DNA of 64,000 nt from Bacteroidia bacterium (lineage in GTDB: Bacteria; Bacteroidota; Bacteroidia; NS11-12g; UBA9320): positions 1,469,001 to 1,533,000 of the forward strand of contig JAGYJG010000001.1 in NCBI GenBank assembly GCA_018402155.1, given 5' to 3'. Positions within the stretch are counted from its first letter, which is position 1, and every line of letters starts with the position of its first letter. Position numbers and translations under genes: made by a program. Under the pieces are notes generated by a model that saw only the letters and a program-made list of their open reading frames with translations, did no database searches and was not told the origin of the DNA. This document shows positions 51,646 through 60,534 of the stretch, one piece after another.

Positions 51646-53394
51646 CTATTGATTTGAACCAAAAAAATCTTTATTTTGATTTTGATAAAAAGCTTTTTCA
51701 TACGATTTATCTTGAGGTGGGCTAAGATAGGATTTCATGCCAATGTCATAAGTGTTAAGCGTAGAATCTGAGACAAAGACTATACCATTATGATATGAAT
51801 AAAAGGCCCTCCCCTGCGGAGACAGTAGTGTGGCTCCTAGCTTTTTACTATTCCCAAAAAGCTGATCAAGAGTAGGAAGAACGTCCAATTGGCTCACCGT
51901 ATTGGGTACTGATATATCTGCGAGTAAAACCCCGCCTGTGAGTAGTAGTGGTATTCTAAAATTGGCCGTATCAAATATCGGGGCATTATCTGGCCGTATG
52001 GTTCCGTGGTCTGCAGTGATAATGAGTAAGGTATTTTTCCATTTTCCAGAACTTTTAAGTCCATCTACAAACACACCCAAACAACTGTCTGTATATGCTA
52101 CACTATTGAGGTATTTATTTTTGTACTTTTCAAAATGTGGCACGTCAAAAGGCTCATGGCTGCTCAACGAAAATATCATACGAAATTGTGGTTTTGATTG
52201 TTCCACAAATTCTTGAAGCTCTTGTTTAAAAACTTCTTCGTCATGCACTCCCCATACATTGGTATTTTCACTCTTATAGTCGTCTTGAGATTTCACTTTA
52301 GTTGCATCTTTAAAGAGCACTTTAATATTGGCGAACTCTAAATTTCCTCCATAGCCAAAACTAGTGTGGTAGGTATCCGGGAAAATACTAAATATACTCG
52401 GCTTACGAGCAAGATGCTGCGGAAAATTGGTAAGCGTTTGTCGCGCTCCACTAGGCACTCCGTATGTGAGGCCAAGCAACCCTTTGTCGGATCTAAAACT
52501 GCTTGCAAATGCACGACGAAAATTTATACCCTTCTTCATAAGTCGATTCAAATTTGGAGTAACGTCATAAGTTACTCCGCTCAAACCACCTACTACCTTA
52601 GCGCTAAAACTTTCTAGTACTAGGAGTATAACATTAGTACTATCATTTACAACTACGATACTATCCAAAGATGTAGACGACTTTACTTTTAATTCCAGCT
52701 CCTTTAGAGTACTTTCATCTTCAAAAAAAACCAAGGGTGCGTGCTTATCTCGCTCAAATTCCGTGGCCAAAAAATTCCAAACTGCATTTACTGCTGCATT
52801 ATTATATAAATTGTTTTCGCTAAAATAAGCACTGCTCAAATTGATAGGAACCTTACTAAAACCTCCTCTGAGTAGTACCACAGAAACACCAATTAGTAAA
52901 AGGTTTCCAAAAACACTTTTGGATTTTGTAGTAAGTAAAACTCTAATACCGTATTTAGCAAACCAACTCAATGCAATTACCAAAAATGCCACCACAATGA
53001 TGTAAGTAGAAACCTCAATAGAGGACAATCCGGCATTTTCTTTGCCCAAAAACTGTGTAAAACCCAAATTTGTTTTTTGTCCCCAATAGCTGAAAAAATA
53101 AGGGTCAACAGCCACTATGAGCAACACAAAAATAAAAACCAGCCACCAGTATACCCGCAGAAAACTAACTAGCTTTTTGGAAAATATTGACTGTACTGCG
53201 AGAATAGCCAATGAAATGAGTGAAAGATATCCTACAACCGACAAATCCAGTCTTACACCATTTTTCCAGATCGTATAAAAAGTTGAAAGACTAAAATCGT
53301 TACTGTTAACAATAAAAAAAAACAATTTAGCTACCGCAAAAAATAGTAACCATAGGACAGTCGTTCGGATAAAATGAAGAATAGCTTGTATCAA
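51646..53394 (-). CDS. LTA synthase-like sulfatase/phosphotransferase-fold membrane protein
   Basis: 582 residues. Five transmembrane helices (about 7-30, 50-70, 80-100, 125-145, 160-178), then an alkaline-phosphatase-type extracytoplasmic domain (about 245-582). Metal-site and active-site patterns: ILLVLESFSA (Glu 261), a Ser at position 302 in SFRSDKGLLG at the nucleophile site, LNSVAYTDSCLGVF, LLIITADHGTIRPD and the late Asp-His. It may move phosphoglycerol or phosphoethanolamine onto an envelope glycan; the substrate is not known. It overlaps the FAD oxidoreductase gene by 4 nt. Confidence 0.8.
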   Translation of the reverse strand: MIQAILHFIRTTVLWLLFFAVAKLFFFIVNSNDFSLSTFYTIWKNGVRLDLSVVGYLSLISLAILAVQSIFSKKLVSFLRVYWWLVFIFVLLIVAVDPYFFSYWGQKTNLGFTQFLGKENAGLSSIEVSTYIIVVAFLVIALSWFAKYGIRVLLTTKSKSVFGNLLLIGVSVVLLRGGFSKVPINLSSAYFSENNLYNNAAVNAVWNFLATEFERDKHAPLVFFEDESTLKELELKVKSSTSLDSIVVVNDSTNVILLVLESFSAKVVGGLSGVTYDVTPNLNRLMKKGINFRRAFASSFRSDKGLLGLTYGVPSGARQTLTNFPQHLARKPSIFSIFPDTYHTSFGYGGNLEFANIKVLFKDATKVKSQDDYKSENTNVWGVHDEEVFKQELQEFVEQSKPQFRMIFSLSSHEPFDVPHFEKYKNKYLNSVAYTDSCLGVFVDGLKSSGKWKNTLLIITADHGTIRPDNAPIFDTANFRIPLLLTGGVLLADISVPNTVSQLDVLPTLDQLFGNSKKLGATLLSPQGRAFYSYHNGIVFVSDSTLNTYDIGMKSYLSPPQDKSYEKAFYQNQNKDFFGSNQ

Positions 53395-54413
53395 AATCGC
53401 AACAAATTTACAGTTTCATTTAATGTCGCACGGCCATACATAAAGTCCACCATCTCAGATATTAGGAGAGGTGCAAGACTTACCGCTTTGCTTCCCATTC
53501 CGTTCACTACATAAACACCTGCATACGCTGGATGCTCCCCCAGTATTGGTTTTCTGTCTATGCTTGCTGGTCTAACTCCGCAGTAGTGACTTTTTACCAC
53601 ATAGCTAGTATTTAAAACCTTATCTAGCTTGTTAATAAGATCTTCTCTATTAGCAGTAGTAGGATTCAGTGAGCTGTCATTTTGATTATACGTAGAGCCA
53701 ACTCGCCATGTTTTTCCGATGAGATGTTGCAAAAAAACAGCGCCCAGATAGATTGTATTCTTGGGTTCTAGATCCGTTTCTATGGTTAGCAGTTCACCTT
53801 TGGTTGGTACTATTTTGACTAGAGTTTTCAACAGTGGATTTTCGGTTATTTTATAGCCTTCGGTAAATATCAATTTATCAAAATACAACCCATCGTATGT
53901 ATGCGCTAAAACATCTAGATTATGCCAGTTAAAATCTTCTTTTTGGGTAGGCAAAAATTGGTCACATGCATTTAAAAAAGCGATGGTATCCATTTCTCCT
54001 CCTTGCTTTATATTGAGCACTCCAAAACTAGTATTTAGTCCTTCAATTTGCTCATTTTCGAAAGAGCAAAATCCAGCATATTTTGATTTATGTGCCTTAC
54101 TCAGCCAAATATTTTGCTCACCTGCAGAAGATATAATTCGCTTGAAACCAACCGACCTAAAAAACGAGGCATTCAATTGTTTTTCAAGTGAAGCATAATA
54201 GTCTGCCAATGGTGGGAAAATCTCATCTGCACGCCAGCCTATAGTAAAAAACTTACCTACCAATGGATTAGCCAACCCAGCTGCTACGGCAGTACAATGA
54301 TTTGGCACAGGAGAATCATAGACCAAGGTAGATTTTCCCTCTTTTTGGAGTTGGAGCTGTAGCAATCTACCACATATACCCCCTCCTATTATGAGATTAT
54401 CTACTTTTCGCAT
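53391..54413 (-). CDS. FAD-dependent oxidoreductase (DAO family)
   Basis: 340 residues. The dinucleotide site is DNLIIGGGICGRLLQLQLQK (GxGxxG) and the conserved tail shows YCGVRPASIDRKPILGEHP, then VYVVNGMGSKAVSLAPLLI. The fold is that of D-amino-acid or glycine/sarcosine oxidases and related enzymes. The substrate cannot be assigned. No signal peptide, so cytoplasmic. It is the upstream gene of a pair, with the ATGA overlap into the sulfatase-fold gene. Confidence 0.85.
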   Translation of the reverse strand: MRKVDNLIIGGGICGRLLQLQLQKEGKSTLVYDSPVPNHCTAVAAGLANPLVGKFFTIGWRADEIFPPLADYYASLEKQLNASFFRSVGFKRIISSAGEQNIWLSKAHKSKYAGFCSFENEQIEGLNTSFGVLNIKQGGEMDTIAFLNACDQFLPTQKEDFNWHNLDVLAHTYDGLYFDKLIFTEGYKITENPLLKTLVKIVPTKGELLTIETDLEPKNTIYLGAVFLQHLIGKTWRVGSTYNQNDSSLNPTTANREDLINKLDKVLNTSYVVKSHYCGVRPASIDRKPILGEHPAYAGVYVVNGMGSKAVSLAPLLISEMVDFMYGRATLNETVNLLRF

Positions 54414-54662
54414 TTTCTAATGCAAAGATGCTCAGAATTTCTGAAACTAGAATTAGCAAAAGCTATAACAAGTCTGAACATAGCAAACAGAAGGCTCACA
54501 AAAGATTGATATAAAAGTATACTAACCAATTTCATGATCTTTGACTTAATTGCTATTCAGTAAATATAATTTGAAAGATAGCAATACCAAAAAGTAGGGA
54601 ATGTGCTAAATTCAATTTTTGCATTTTCATATCAAATCCCTAATATTTGTGTTATTTGCACT

Positions 54663-55064
54663 ATGAAAAATTTTTCAATTATTGTAGTAGCTACTTTCAC
54701 GCTATGGAGCTGCAAGGACGAATTTAATCTCCCTCAGTACTCTAGCTACATAGATGGAACAAACCCTACCATTACGTTAGTATCGCCTACCGAAAATGAT
54801 ACTTTATCGGGGAGTACCGAAATTATACTTAATTATAAATTGAAAGATGACTACAAACTAAAATCCTTTACTATTCGGATTATTCCAGAAGATATAAACC
54901 TACCGGAATACATAGACTCTATAGCGCTAACTGACAGTGCATATAACTATTTTAAGCAATACACACTACCTACAGAAACAGCCATGCGGTATGAAGTAAA
55001 TTTAGCACTAGAGGACTCTGCTAGTTGGGGAACAAATAAGGTTTACTTTTTCAATTATAAATAA
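54663..55064 (+). CDS. Small lipoprotein of unknown function
   Basis: 133 residues from ATG 54663, with a lipobox (TFTLWSCKDE, Cys at 16). The mature part (30-133) looks like one beta-sandwich: NPTITLVSPTENDTLSG, then KLKDDYKLKSFTIRIIPED and MRYEVNLALEDSASWGTNKV. This resembles the DUF4625 or Ig-like domains of Bacteroidota lipoproteins, but I do not claim a family. A GTG at 54603 would add 20 residues before the signal peptide and is not favoured. Its stop abuts the porin gene directly. Confidence 0.65.
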   Translation: MKNFSIIVVATFTLWSCKDEFNLPQYSSYIDGTNPTITLVSPTENDTLSGSTEIILNYKLKDDYKLKSFTIRIIPEDINLPEYIDSIALTDSAYNYFKQYTLPTETAMRYEVNLALEDSASWGTNKVYFFNYK

Positions 55065-56951
55065 GTGAAACACTGTAAATCTATTCGCTGTTTTATTTTC
55101 ATTATGCTGAGTTTGACGTCAGCACATATGGCAAGAGGGCAGCTTCTAGATACGTCACAAATTCACATCTTTAAACCCACAGATGTGAGCTTAATAAGTG
55201 TCAACGAGATAAGCCTACTAAAGCTAGACACAACCAAAATAGATACTCAACTCAATATATTTTATAATTACTATCCAGCCTATCATCGCCACTTCCCTAT
55301 GGTAGACCAAGGACTAGAGGCTACACCCATACTACTACTAGACGGCAGTCTACCACGCGAGGTAAATTTAAATTTGGGCACACAGCATATGGCGCCTTAT
55401 TTCTATGATAATGAAATACATATTTACCAAACAAAACGGCCATTTACCCGCTTAGAATACTCGCAAGGGCCTCTTGAATTGATAAACGTAGCAGTGAAAC
55501 ACGCCCAGCAGATAAGTACACGATTGGCTTTTGGGCTAGACTACAGACGAATCAAGAATCAAAACCTATACTACTCCAACTTGAGAAATCTCAGCACTGT
55601 GCGCATGGGAAATTTATTTAATACCAAATTTTATACTAGCTACTATTCGCAAAACCGAAAATACGAAATTGTAGCATCATACGTATGGAATAAGAGCAAA
55701 AATGCAGAACCAGGTGGTGTAGCCAATGATAGCGCTTATAATATACTAAGCGGTAGACAAAAAGAAAACAATATACCAGCGCGATATACGAGTGCTTTCA
55801 ATACACACGCTCAAAATAATTTTAAAGTAACACAGTACTACCGCCCGGGAGGTAAAAGTACTGACAGCACATTGGATATGAGTATTAGACAGTTTCGAAA
55901 TCAGTTTTTTCTGACTACAGAGCTACGCAGTGAACGAGTAGAATTTGAAGATGGCGACCCTAATCCACTAAATTATGGTTTTACGCTCGATCGCTTCAAA
56001 GATTCTATACATCTACGTACCTTTAGTAACGAGCTAGGGTACACAGTGCGTCTAAATCCCTTGACCCTAAGCACAAGTTTCATACACTCGTATAACAAAG
56101 TATACCAAAATAGTCAAATAGACCGTGTCAATAATATTTATTTGCAGGCCAAAGCAAAGATTCAAATCAAAGGTTTTAGCATAAAAGGGAAAAGCAGGTT
56201 GGGGCTTTTTGGCTACAATGCGGGAGACTACCATCTAGATGGTGAAGCAGCCTTTTTGGTTCAAAAATTTTCAGTAAAAGCGTATGTTTTGTCCCAGCTT
56301 CTGGCACCTGATTTTTTAGAGCAACAAATGTACAGCACTGCTGTAGTGTGGAACAATTCTTTCAGAAAGATAAACATAAATAAACTAGGTGGTGAGGCAC
56401 AAATATCATCAAATGGGCATAGCTTAAAAGGTGGGGTTAGTCTGGAAACATTGGGTAATTTAGTTTATTATACCAATGTTCGAGAAGTAGCACAAGAAAG
56501 CAGTTTAGTCTCGTTACTAAAAGTGCAAGCCAAATACGGTTTTTCTAATGACTATTTTGGCGGAAATACGAGCGTTATTTTACAAAACTCTAGTAATGAT
56601 CAAGCACTACCGCGGCCAGCCACAATAGCCTCGGGCAATATATACGGGCAATTCAGACTTTTCAAAAAAAATTTAGAAATTCAAGTTGGTGTTCGCACTT
56701 TTTGGTTTAGCAGTTTTAAAAGCCCTGTGTACACTCCTTACACACGACAATGGCACACTAGCGATCAACTTTTTGAAATGACTGCCCCTGTAAACCCATA
56801 TGTGCTGGCTAAAGTCCGTAGCTTTTTCTTTGGTTTGGAAATGTTTCACGTGCAGCAAGGGTTATTTACTGACAACTATTACAGCGCACCACACTTCCCA
56901 CTAATGCCGCGCAGTTTGCGCATAAATTTTAGGTGGGATTTGAGCAATTAA
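55065..56951 (+). CDS. Putative outer-membrane porin (Porin_10-like)
   Basis: 628 residues from GTG with a signal peptide (ending HMARGQ). After an N-terminal plug-like stretch (30-110) come many amphipathic strands ending at a C-terminal hydrophobic residue set (RINFRWDLSN), as expected for a barrel of 16-20 strands. LGTQHMAPYFYDNEIHIYQTK and RPFTRLEYSQGPLELINV are patterns of the Bacteroidota putative-porin family. The gene follows the lipoprotein with no gap, so a barrel with a lipoprotein partner is likely. Confidence 0.78.
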   Translation: MKHCKSIRCFIFIMLSLTSAHMARGQLLDTSQIHIFKPTDVSLISVNEISLLKLDTTKIDTQLNIFYNYYPAYHRHFPMVDQGLEATPILLLDGSLPREVNLNLGTQHMAPYFYDNEIHIYQTKRPFTRLEYSQGPLELINVAVKHAQQISTRLAFGLDYRRIKNQNLYYSNLRNLSTVRMGNLFNTKFYTSYYSQNRKYEIVASYVWNKSKNAEPGGVANDSAYNILSGRQKENNIPARYTSAFNTHAQNNFKVTQYYRPGGKSTDSTLDMSIRQFRNQFFLTTELRSERVEFEDGDPNPLNYGFTLDRFKDSIHLRTFSNELGYTVRLNPLTLSTSFIHSYNKVYQNSQIDRVNNIYLQAKAKIQIKGFSIKGKSRLGLFGYNAGDYHLDGEAAFLVQKFSVKAYVLSQLLAPDFLEQQMYSTAVVWNNSFRKININKLGGEAQISSNGHSLKGGVSLETLGNLVYYTNVREVAQESSLVSLLKVQAKYGFSNDYFGGNTSVILQNSSNDQALPRPATIASGNIYGQFRLFKKNLEIQVGVRTFWFSSFKSPVYTPYTRQWHTSDQLFEMTAPVNPYVLAKVRSFFFGLEMFHVQQGLFTDNYYSAPHFPLMPRSLRINFRWDLSN

Positions 56952-58018
56952 AGTTCTTTTAAGGTGTATATTTCTACCCTTTTATTTTGGTCTTCCTGCT
57001 CCTTATTTGTAGGTAGTTTGTGCTTCATTCTAAAATTACTCATCCCCACATAAGTTAGTTGTTTTTGGTCTATCCCGCTAGTTACCAAATAATTATTAAT
57101 AGCCTTAGCACGTTTGTAACTTAGTTCCATATTCCACTGTCGCTGCACACTATTAGTGGGTCTATCTACAGGAAAATTCATATGTCCTTGTATTTCCAAA
57201 TAGGTACCACTGTGACGCTTTAAAATAGCAAGAAGCTTGTTCAGTTCAGGCTGACTCTCAGGGCGAATTTCATCACTATCTGTAAAAAAATAAATATTTT
57301 GGAACGTAAACTTGCCAGTTATTTTTACCCTAATCAACTCAATTGTATATACCAACGTATCTATAGGTCTATCAATATCTAAGGATGGCACAGTAAAATA
57401 AGCGCTAAGATAGTGTGGAGCAGATGCCGATATTGTCACTATATCTGTCAGCAGATTAAATGCAGAAGACACACCACTATTTCCTGTGGAACTAAATTTC
57501 ATATCTTGTCCTTCATACTCAAAACCTATTGAAGCCTTTACGGCTTTTTTGGTTTTCTTATCTATAGTTTTAATGACTACCCACTTTGGTGGACTTAGCT
57601 CTGATTTATGGTCTGTTTCGTACACAAAAAATACTTTCGCCCTTCTGTTCTTATGGTGTAATTCGCTAGCTAAGTCAGACTCCCCAAAACTCTCCATTTT
57701 TATAAATCTAGCAGGCACCCCTATACGCTCTAAAATGTCAACTGTAGCCAAAGCTCTATTGCGAGCTAGCATCTCATTATATGCATCAGAAGCAAAGGTG
57801 TCAGTATGTCCTTCTATATAAATTTCTTTGATATTTGTGGCACCCATACCTACAATTTTATCCATCAACAGTTGTTGCTGTTTGGCGCTCACAGTATAGC
57901 TGTCAGAATCAAAATAGATAAAAAAATCTGTAGAAGTTAGCGAGTAGAGTTGAGCGTAAATGTGGGTGTTTACCACACTTGCTAATGCGACTACTATTAT
58001 AAAAGTAAAGAACCTCAA
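56948..58018 (-). CDS. Protein with two OmpA-like domains around a central domain
   Basis: 356 residues from TTG 58018, giving a clean signal peptide (MRFFTFIIVVALASVVNTHIYA). First OmpA-like domain about 28-135 (FIYFDSDSYTVSAKQQQLL, IEGHTDTFASDAYNEMLARNRA, NRRAKVFFVYE). The middle (about 140-245) is a beta domain with KWVVIKTIDKKTKKAVKASI. Second OmpA-like domain about 250-356 (IYFFTDSDEIRPESQPELNK, IQGHMNFPVD, NKRVEIYTL). The first has the Asp used to bind peptidoglycan (GHTD); in the second it is Asn (GHMN). TTG 58090 further upstream lies before the -7 box and is rejected. Confidence 0.85.
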   Translation of the reverse strand: MRFFTFIIVVALASVVNTHIYAQLYSLTSTDFFIYFDSDSYTVSAKQQQLLMDKIVGMGATNIKEIYIEGHTDTFASDAYNEMLARNRALATVDILERIGVPARFIKMESFGESDLASELHHKNRRAKVFFVYETDHKSELSPPKWVVIKTIDKKTKKAVKASIGFEYEGQDMKFSSTGNSGVSSAFNLLTDIVTISASAPHYLSAYFTVPSLDIDRPIDTLVYTIELIRVKITGKFTFQNIYFFTDSDEIRPESQPELNKLLAILKRHSGTYLEIQGHMNFPVDRPTNSVQRQWNMELSYKRAKAINNYLVTSGIDQKQLTYVGMSNFRMKHKLPTNKEQEDQNKRVEIYTLKEL

Positions 58019-58037
58019 TACACTATGTTTACAGAAA

Positions 58038-58045
58038 CGAAGGTA
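58038..58045 (-). promoter_or_regulatory. -7 box before the double-OmpA gene
   Basis: Minus-strand TACCTTCG, one change from TAnnTTTG, 19 nt before TTG 58018. It supports the later start. Confidence 0.5.
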
Positions 58046-58227
58046 ACGAGAAATTCTAAAAAAAATTAAACTACCAACACTGAACAGCAAAAATAACCAA
58101 GAACAAAACTATCAGACCTAAACAAAAACAACATCCAACCTAATTTACAAGGGATTATATACGGCACAAAATCTGTCTCATAATGTATTAATGAGGTATA
58201 CCGGGTAGATTTTCAGTAGCCTTAGAT

Positions 58228-59271
58228 TTACACCACCACGTTCCATTCTTCGTGCGATTTGTTTTCCAAATACTTCGAAGCATCTAGGCTTAATTTAAGA
58301 TTTTGAACTGGTGAGTATTTATGTGATTCTACCTCAAATATATTGCCGTCTATGGCTATAGAATTGATGTAGGTAATTGCTGCGGCAGTCCCTGTAGCAA
58401 ACATACAATCAACTTTATTTTTTACTAAATTATCTTCAAAACTACTGGCAGATATCACCTCTTCTACAATTTCAATTCCAGCATCGATAGCAAGTTTCAT
58501 AATCGTATCTCTCGTTATACCTTTCAGTATACTATCGTGCATTTTCGGTGTATATAGTACTCCATTTTTAACAAAAAAGAAATTTGCGCTCCCCAATTCT
58601 TCTAAACTAAAATCATTGGTAATATCCGTCCAGAGCACCTGATCGTAACCCAAGTTTTTTGCCTTTTCTGATGGATAAAATGATGCTGCATAATTACCTG
58701 CTGCTTTGGCATAGCCCACACCTCCTTTGGCTGCTCTTCTATGTTCTTTTTCTAGATAAATACTGAGTGGCTTGTTATAGTAAAAACCAACTGGACAAGC
58801 AATCACCATAAAGCGATATGATTTACTCGCAACAGCTCGAAGAGTTGTATCCGTAGAAATCATAAAAGGTCTAACATATAGAGAGCCTTGACTGCGATTC
58901 GGAATCCACGCTTTCAATCCTCCCACAAACTTAACAATTGCCTCCTTCGCTGCCTGCTCATCAAGCTGTGGCATCATCATACGATGTGCACTTTCATTTA
59001 ATCGCTTAATATTATCTGAAAGTCTAAAAATATTAACCTCTCCACTATCGTTTTTATATGCTTTTAGTCCCTCAAAAATAGCTTGGCCATAGTGCAAAAC
59101 AGAAGTCGCAGGATGCATAGAAATCGGTTGTAAAGGTTCTATTTTAAATTCACTCCAACTTTCGCCGTCAAAATCAGATACTAACATACAATCAGTGAAT
59201 ACCTTGCCAAACTCCAAGTTATTAAAATCTATGTTCAAAAAATTTGACGGGATTGATTGTACTATTTCCAT
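58228..59271 (-). CDS. ilvE: Branched-chain amino acid aminotransferase
   Basis: 347 residues from ATG 59271. PLP enzyme, fold type IV. It transaminates Leu, Ile and Val. The PLP Lys is in GYAKAAGNYAASFYPSEKAK. HYGQAIFEGLKAY, LYVRPFMI and ELGSANFFFVKNG are family patterns, and GTAAAITYINSIA is near the end. Single gene with a -7 box 6 nt upstream. A TTG at 59331 is ruled out because it lies before the box. Confidence 0.95.
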   Translation of the reverse strand: MEIVQSIPSNFLNIDFNNLEFGKVFTDCMLVSDFDGESWSEFKIEPLQPISMHPATSVLHYGQAIFEGLKAYKNDSGEVNIFRLSDNIKRLNESAHRMMMPQLDEQAAKEAIVKFVGGLKAWIPNRSQGSLYVRPFMISTDTTLRAVASKSYRFMVIACPVGFYYNKPLSIYLEKEHRRAAKGGVGYAKAAGNYAASFYPSEKAKNLGYDQVLWTDITNDFSLEELGSANFFFVKNGVLYTPKMHDSILKGITRDTIMKLAIDAGIEIVEEVISASSFEDNLVKNKVDCMFATGTAAAITYINSIAIDGNIFEVESHKYSPVQNLKLSLDASKYLENKSHEEWNVVV

Positions 59272-59277
59272 TTGGTG

Positions 59278-59285
59278 CAAATGTA
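59278..59285 (-). promoter_or_regulatory. -7 box before ilvE
   Basis: Minus-strand TACATTTG, a full TAnnTTTG match, 6 nt before ATG 59271. Confidence 0.6.
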
Positions 59286-59780
59286 GTAATCTATCTTTGA
59301 TTTTCGCAGGTATACAAGTAGCGGTTAGCAATACATTGATTTTCTCCTGCTACTAACAACCAATTAAACGCTGAAACTATATCACAACAGCTTAGCCAAT
59401 GGACCTTACTTGTGGCACATCTTTTCTATCAATATATAATGGATTATTCTAGCATAACTTGGTATCAAAAATAAGAATAATCCTCAAAAAAATGTTTAGT
59501 GCAACAACCTCTTTACAGGTTTATATTCAAACAATCCCAATCCTTAATTAATATTTCTTCCCCAAGTCTACTTTCTGCTTTACCACGATTTCTGTAAGGA
59601 ACTATGGTTATATTAAATCTACATTTAAGTGAGCTATAAAATAATGCAGATTTAAAAAAATAATTGCACCGCAGAGCGTGCGAAAATCAGGATTACTTAT
59701 TCTTTCTGATTAGTATACATTTAGGATGAAAATCTTTTATTATAAAATCAAAATACAGAAAAAGCGCTTTTCTTTGTAAA
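59286..59780. other. Intergenic region of about 500 bp
   Basis: Between divergent ilvE and the HolD-like gene. AT-rich, with no gene-like frame and no clear RNA fold. Much longer than other gaps in the window, so it may hold regulatory sites not recognised here. Confidence 0.5.
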
Positions 59781-60305
59781 GTGCAAAAATTAACTTCAAC
59801 AGATGTAGGAGTCCTTTATCGTTCTTTGGTTATTCTCCCTGATGATCGGCTCAGTAGTATGGATAATGCAGAAAAGGAACTAGCTAAAAAGAAGCCAAGC
59901 ACTCATCTTAAAGAGCCGGTGACAGACAAACCCGAAGTGGAAGACCCAAGAAGTCAATATGGATTACCACACCCTTTTGTAATATTGACAACCCCACGGT
60001 TAAAAGAAGCCTATCTCGCAGAAAATAGCCCATTTCAGAAAATAATAACTGCACTGAATATTCCACAGACAGCAAAATACCTTACTACAGATAGTGCACT
60101 GCTGCAAAATCCGAAAAATGTAGCTTGCTTGTGGTGCATTGGTTTAGATATAGCCACAGAAAAAGTAGCACTAAACTCTAATCATCCAGCCATTTTAATA
60201 TCCCCAGATTTATTAAGGCTGACGAGCAATGAGGAAAAAAAAGCAATGTACAGGCCACTCAAAACTTTTATCACAGCCAATATGTCAATCATTCAACAAA
60301 CTTAG
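59781..60305 (+). CDS. Hypothetical protein, possible HolD-like (DNA polymerase III psi) clamp-loader partner
   Basis: 174 residues from GTG; no signal peptide and no membrane segment. Residues about 25-60 are charged and probably flexible. The rest is an alpha/beta domain with PFVILTTPRLKEAYL, ITALNIPQTAKYLTTDSALL, NVACLWCIGLD and a late ISPDLLRLTSNEEKKAMYRPLKTF. By eye the order 'AL-I---YL', 'CLW-IGL' and 'SP-LL---N---K---W/Y--L' resembles the core of HolD (psi), which lies between the clamp loader and SSB. This is a weak, pattern-level inference. TTTTCTTTG ends 4 nt before the GTG and could be a -7 box (poor match). Confidence 0.4.
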   Translation: MQKLTSTDVGVLYRSLVILPDDRLSSMDNAEKELAKKKPSTHLKEPVTDKPEVEDPRSQYGLPHPFVILTTPRLKEAYLAENSPFQKIITALNIPQTAKYLTTDSALLQNPKNVACLWCIGLDIATEKVALNSNHPAILISPDLLRLTSNEEKKAMYRPLKTFITANMSIIQQT

Positions 60306-60509
60306 ACGCTCTGCTCCCAAATCAATTTTTGCAACACGCTTACTTTTTTTGAGTGAATGAAATCAATCTTGTGTAACTAAAAAAGAACACATGCCAATAA
60401 AAAAGTTATAGACCTCTTTTTGTTTCTTCTTCTTACAGTATCTTCCAAAACCATTAAAACAACTTCTAGCATTAATCGTTTTATGATTAACGATTTTACT
60501 AAAATACGT

Positions 60510-60517
60510 TACATTCG
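60510..60517 (+). promoter_or_regulatory. -7 box before the GHMP kinase gene
   Basis: TACATTCG, one change from TAnnTTTG, 17 nt before ATG 60535. Confidence 0.45.
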
Positions 60518-60534
60518 CAGTATCCGTTGTAAAT

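Noticed and set aside
58019-58090. Longer double-OmpA protein from TTG 58090
   Set aside because: It would start before the -7 box and add residues in front of a complete signal peptide.
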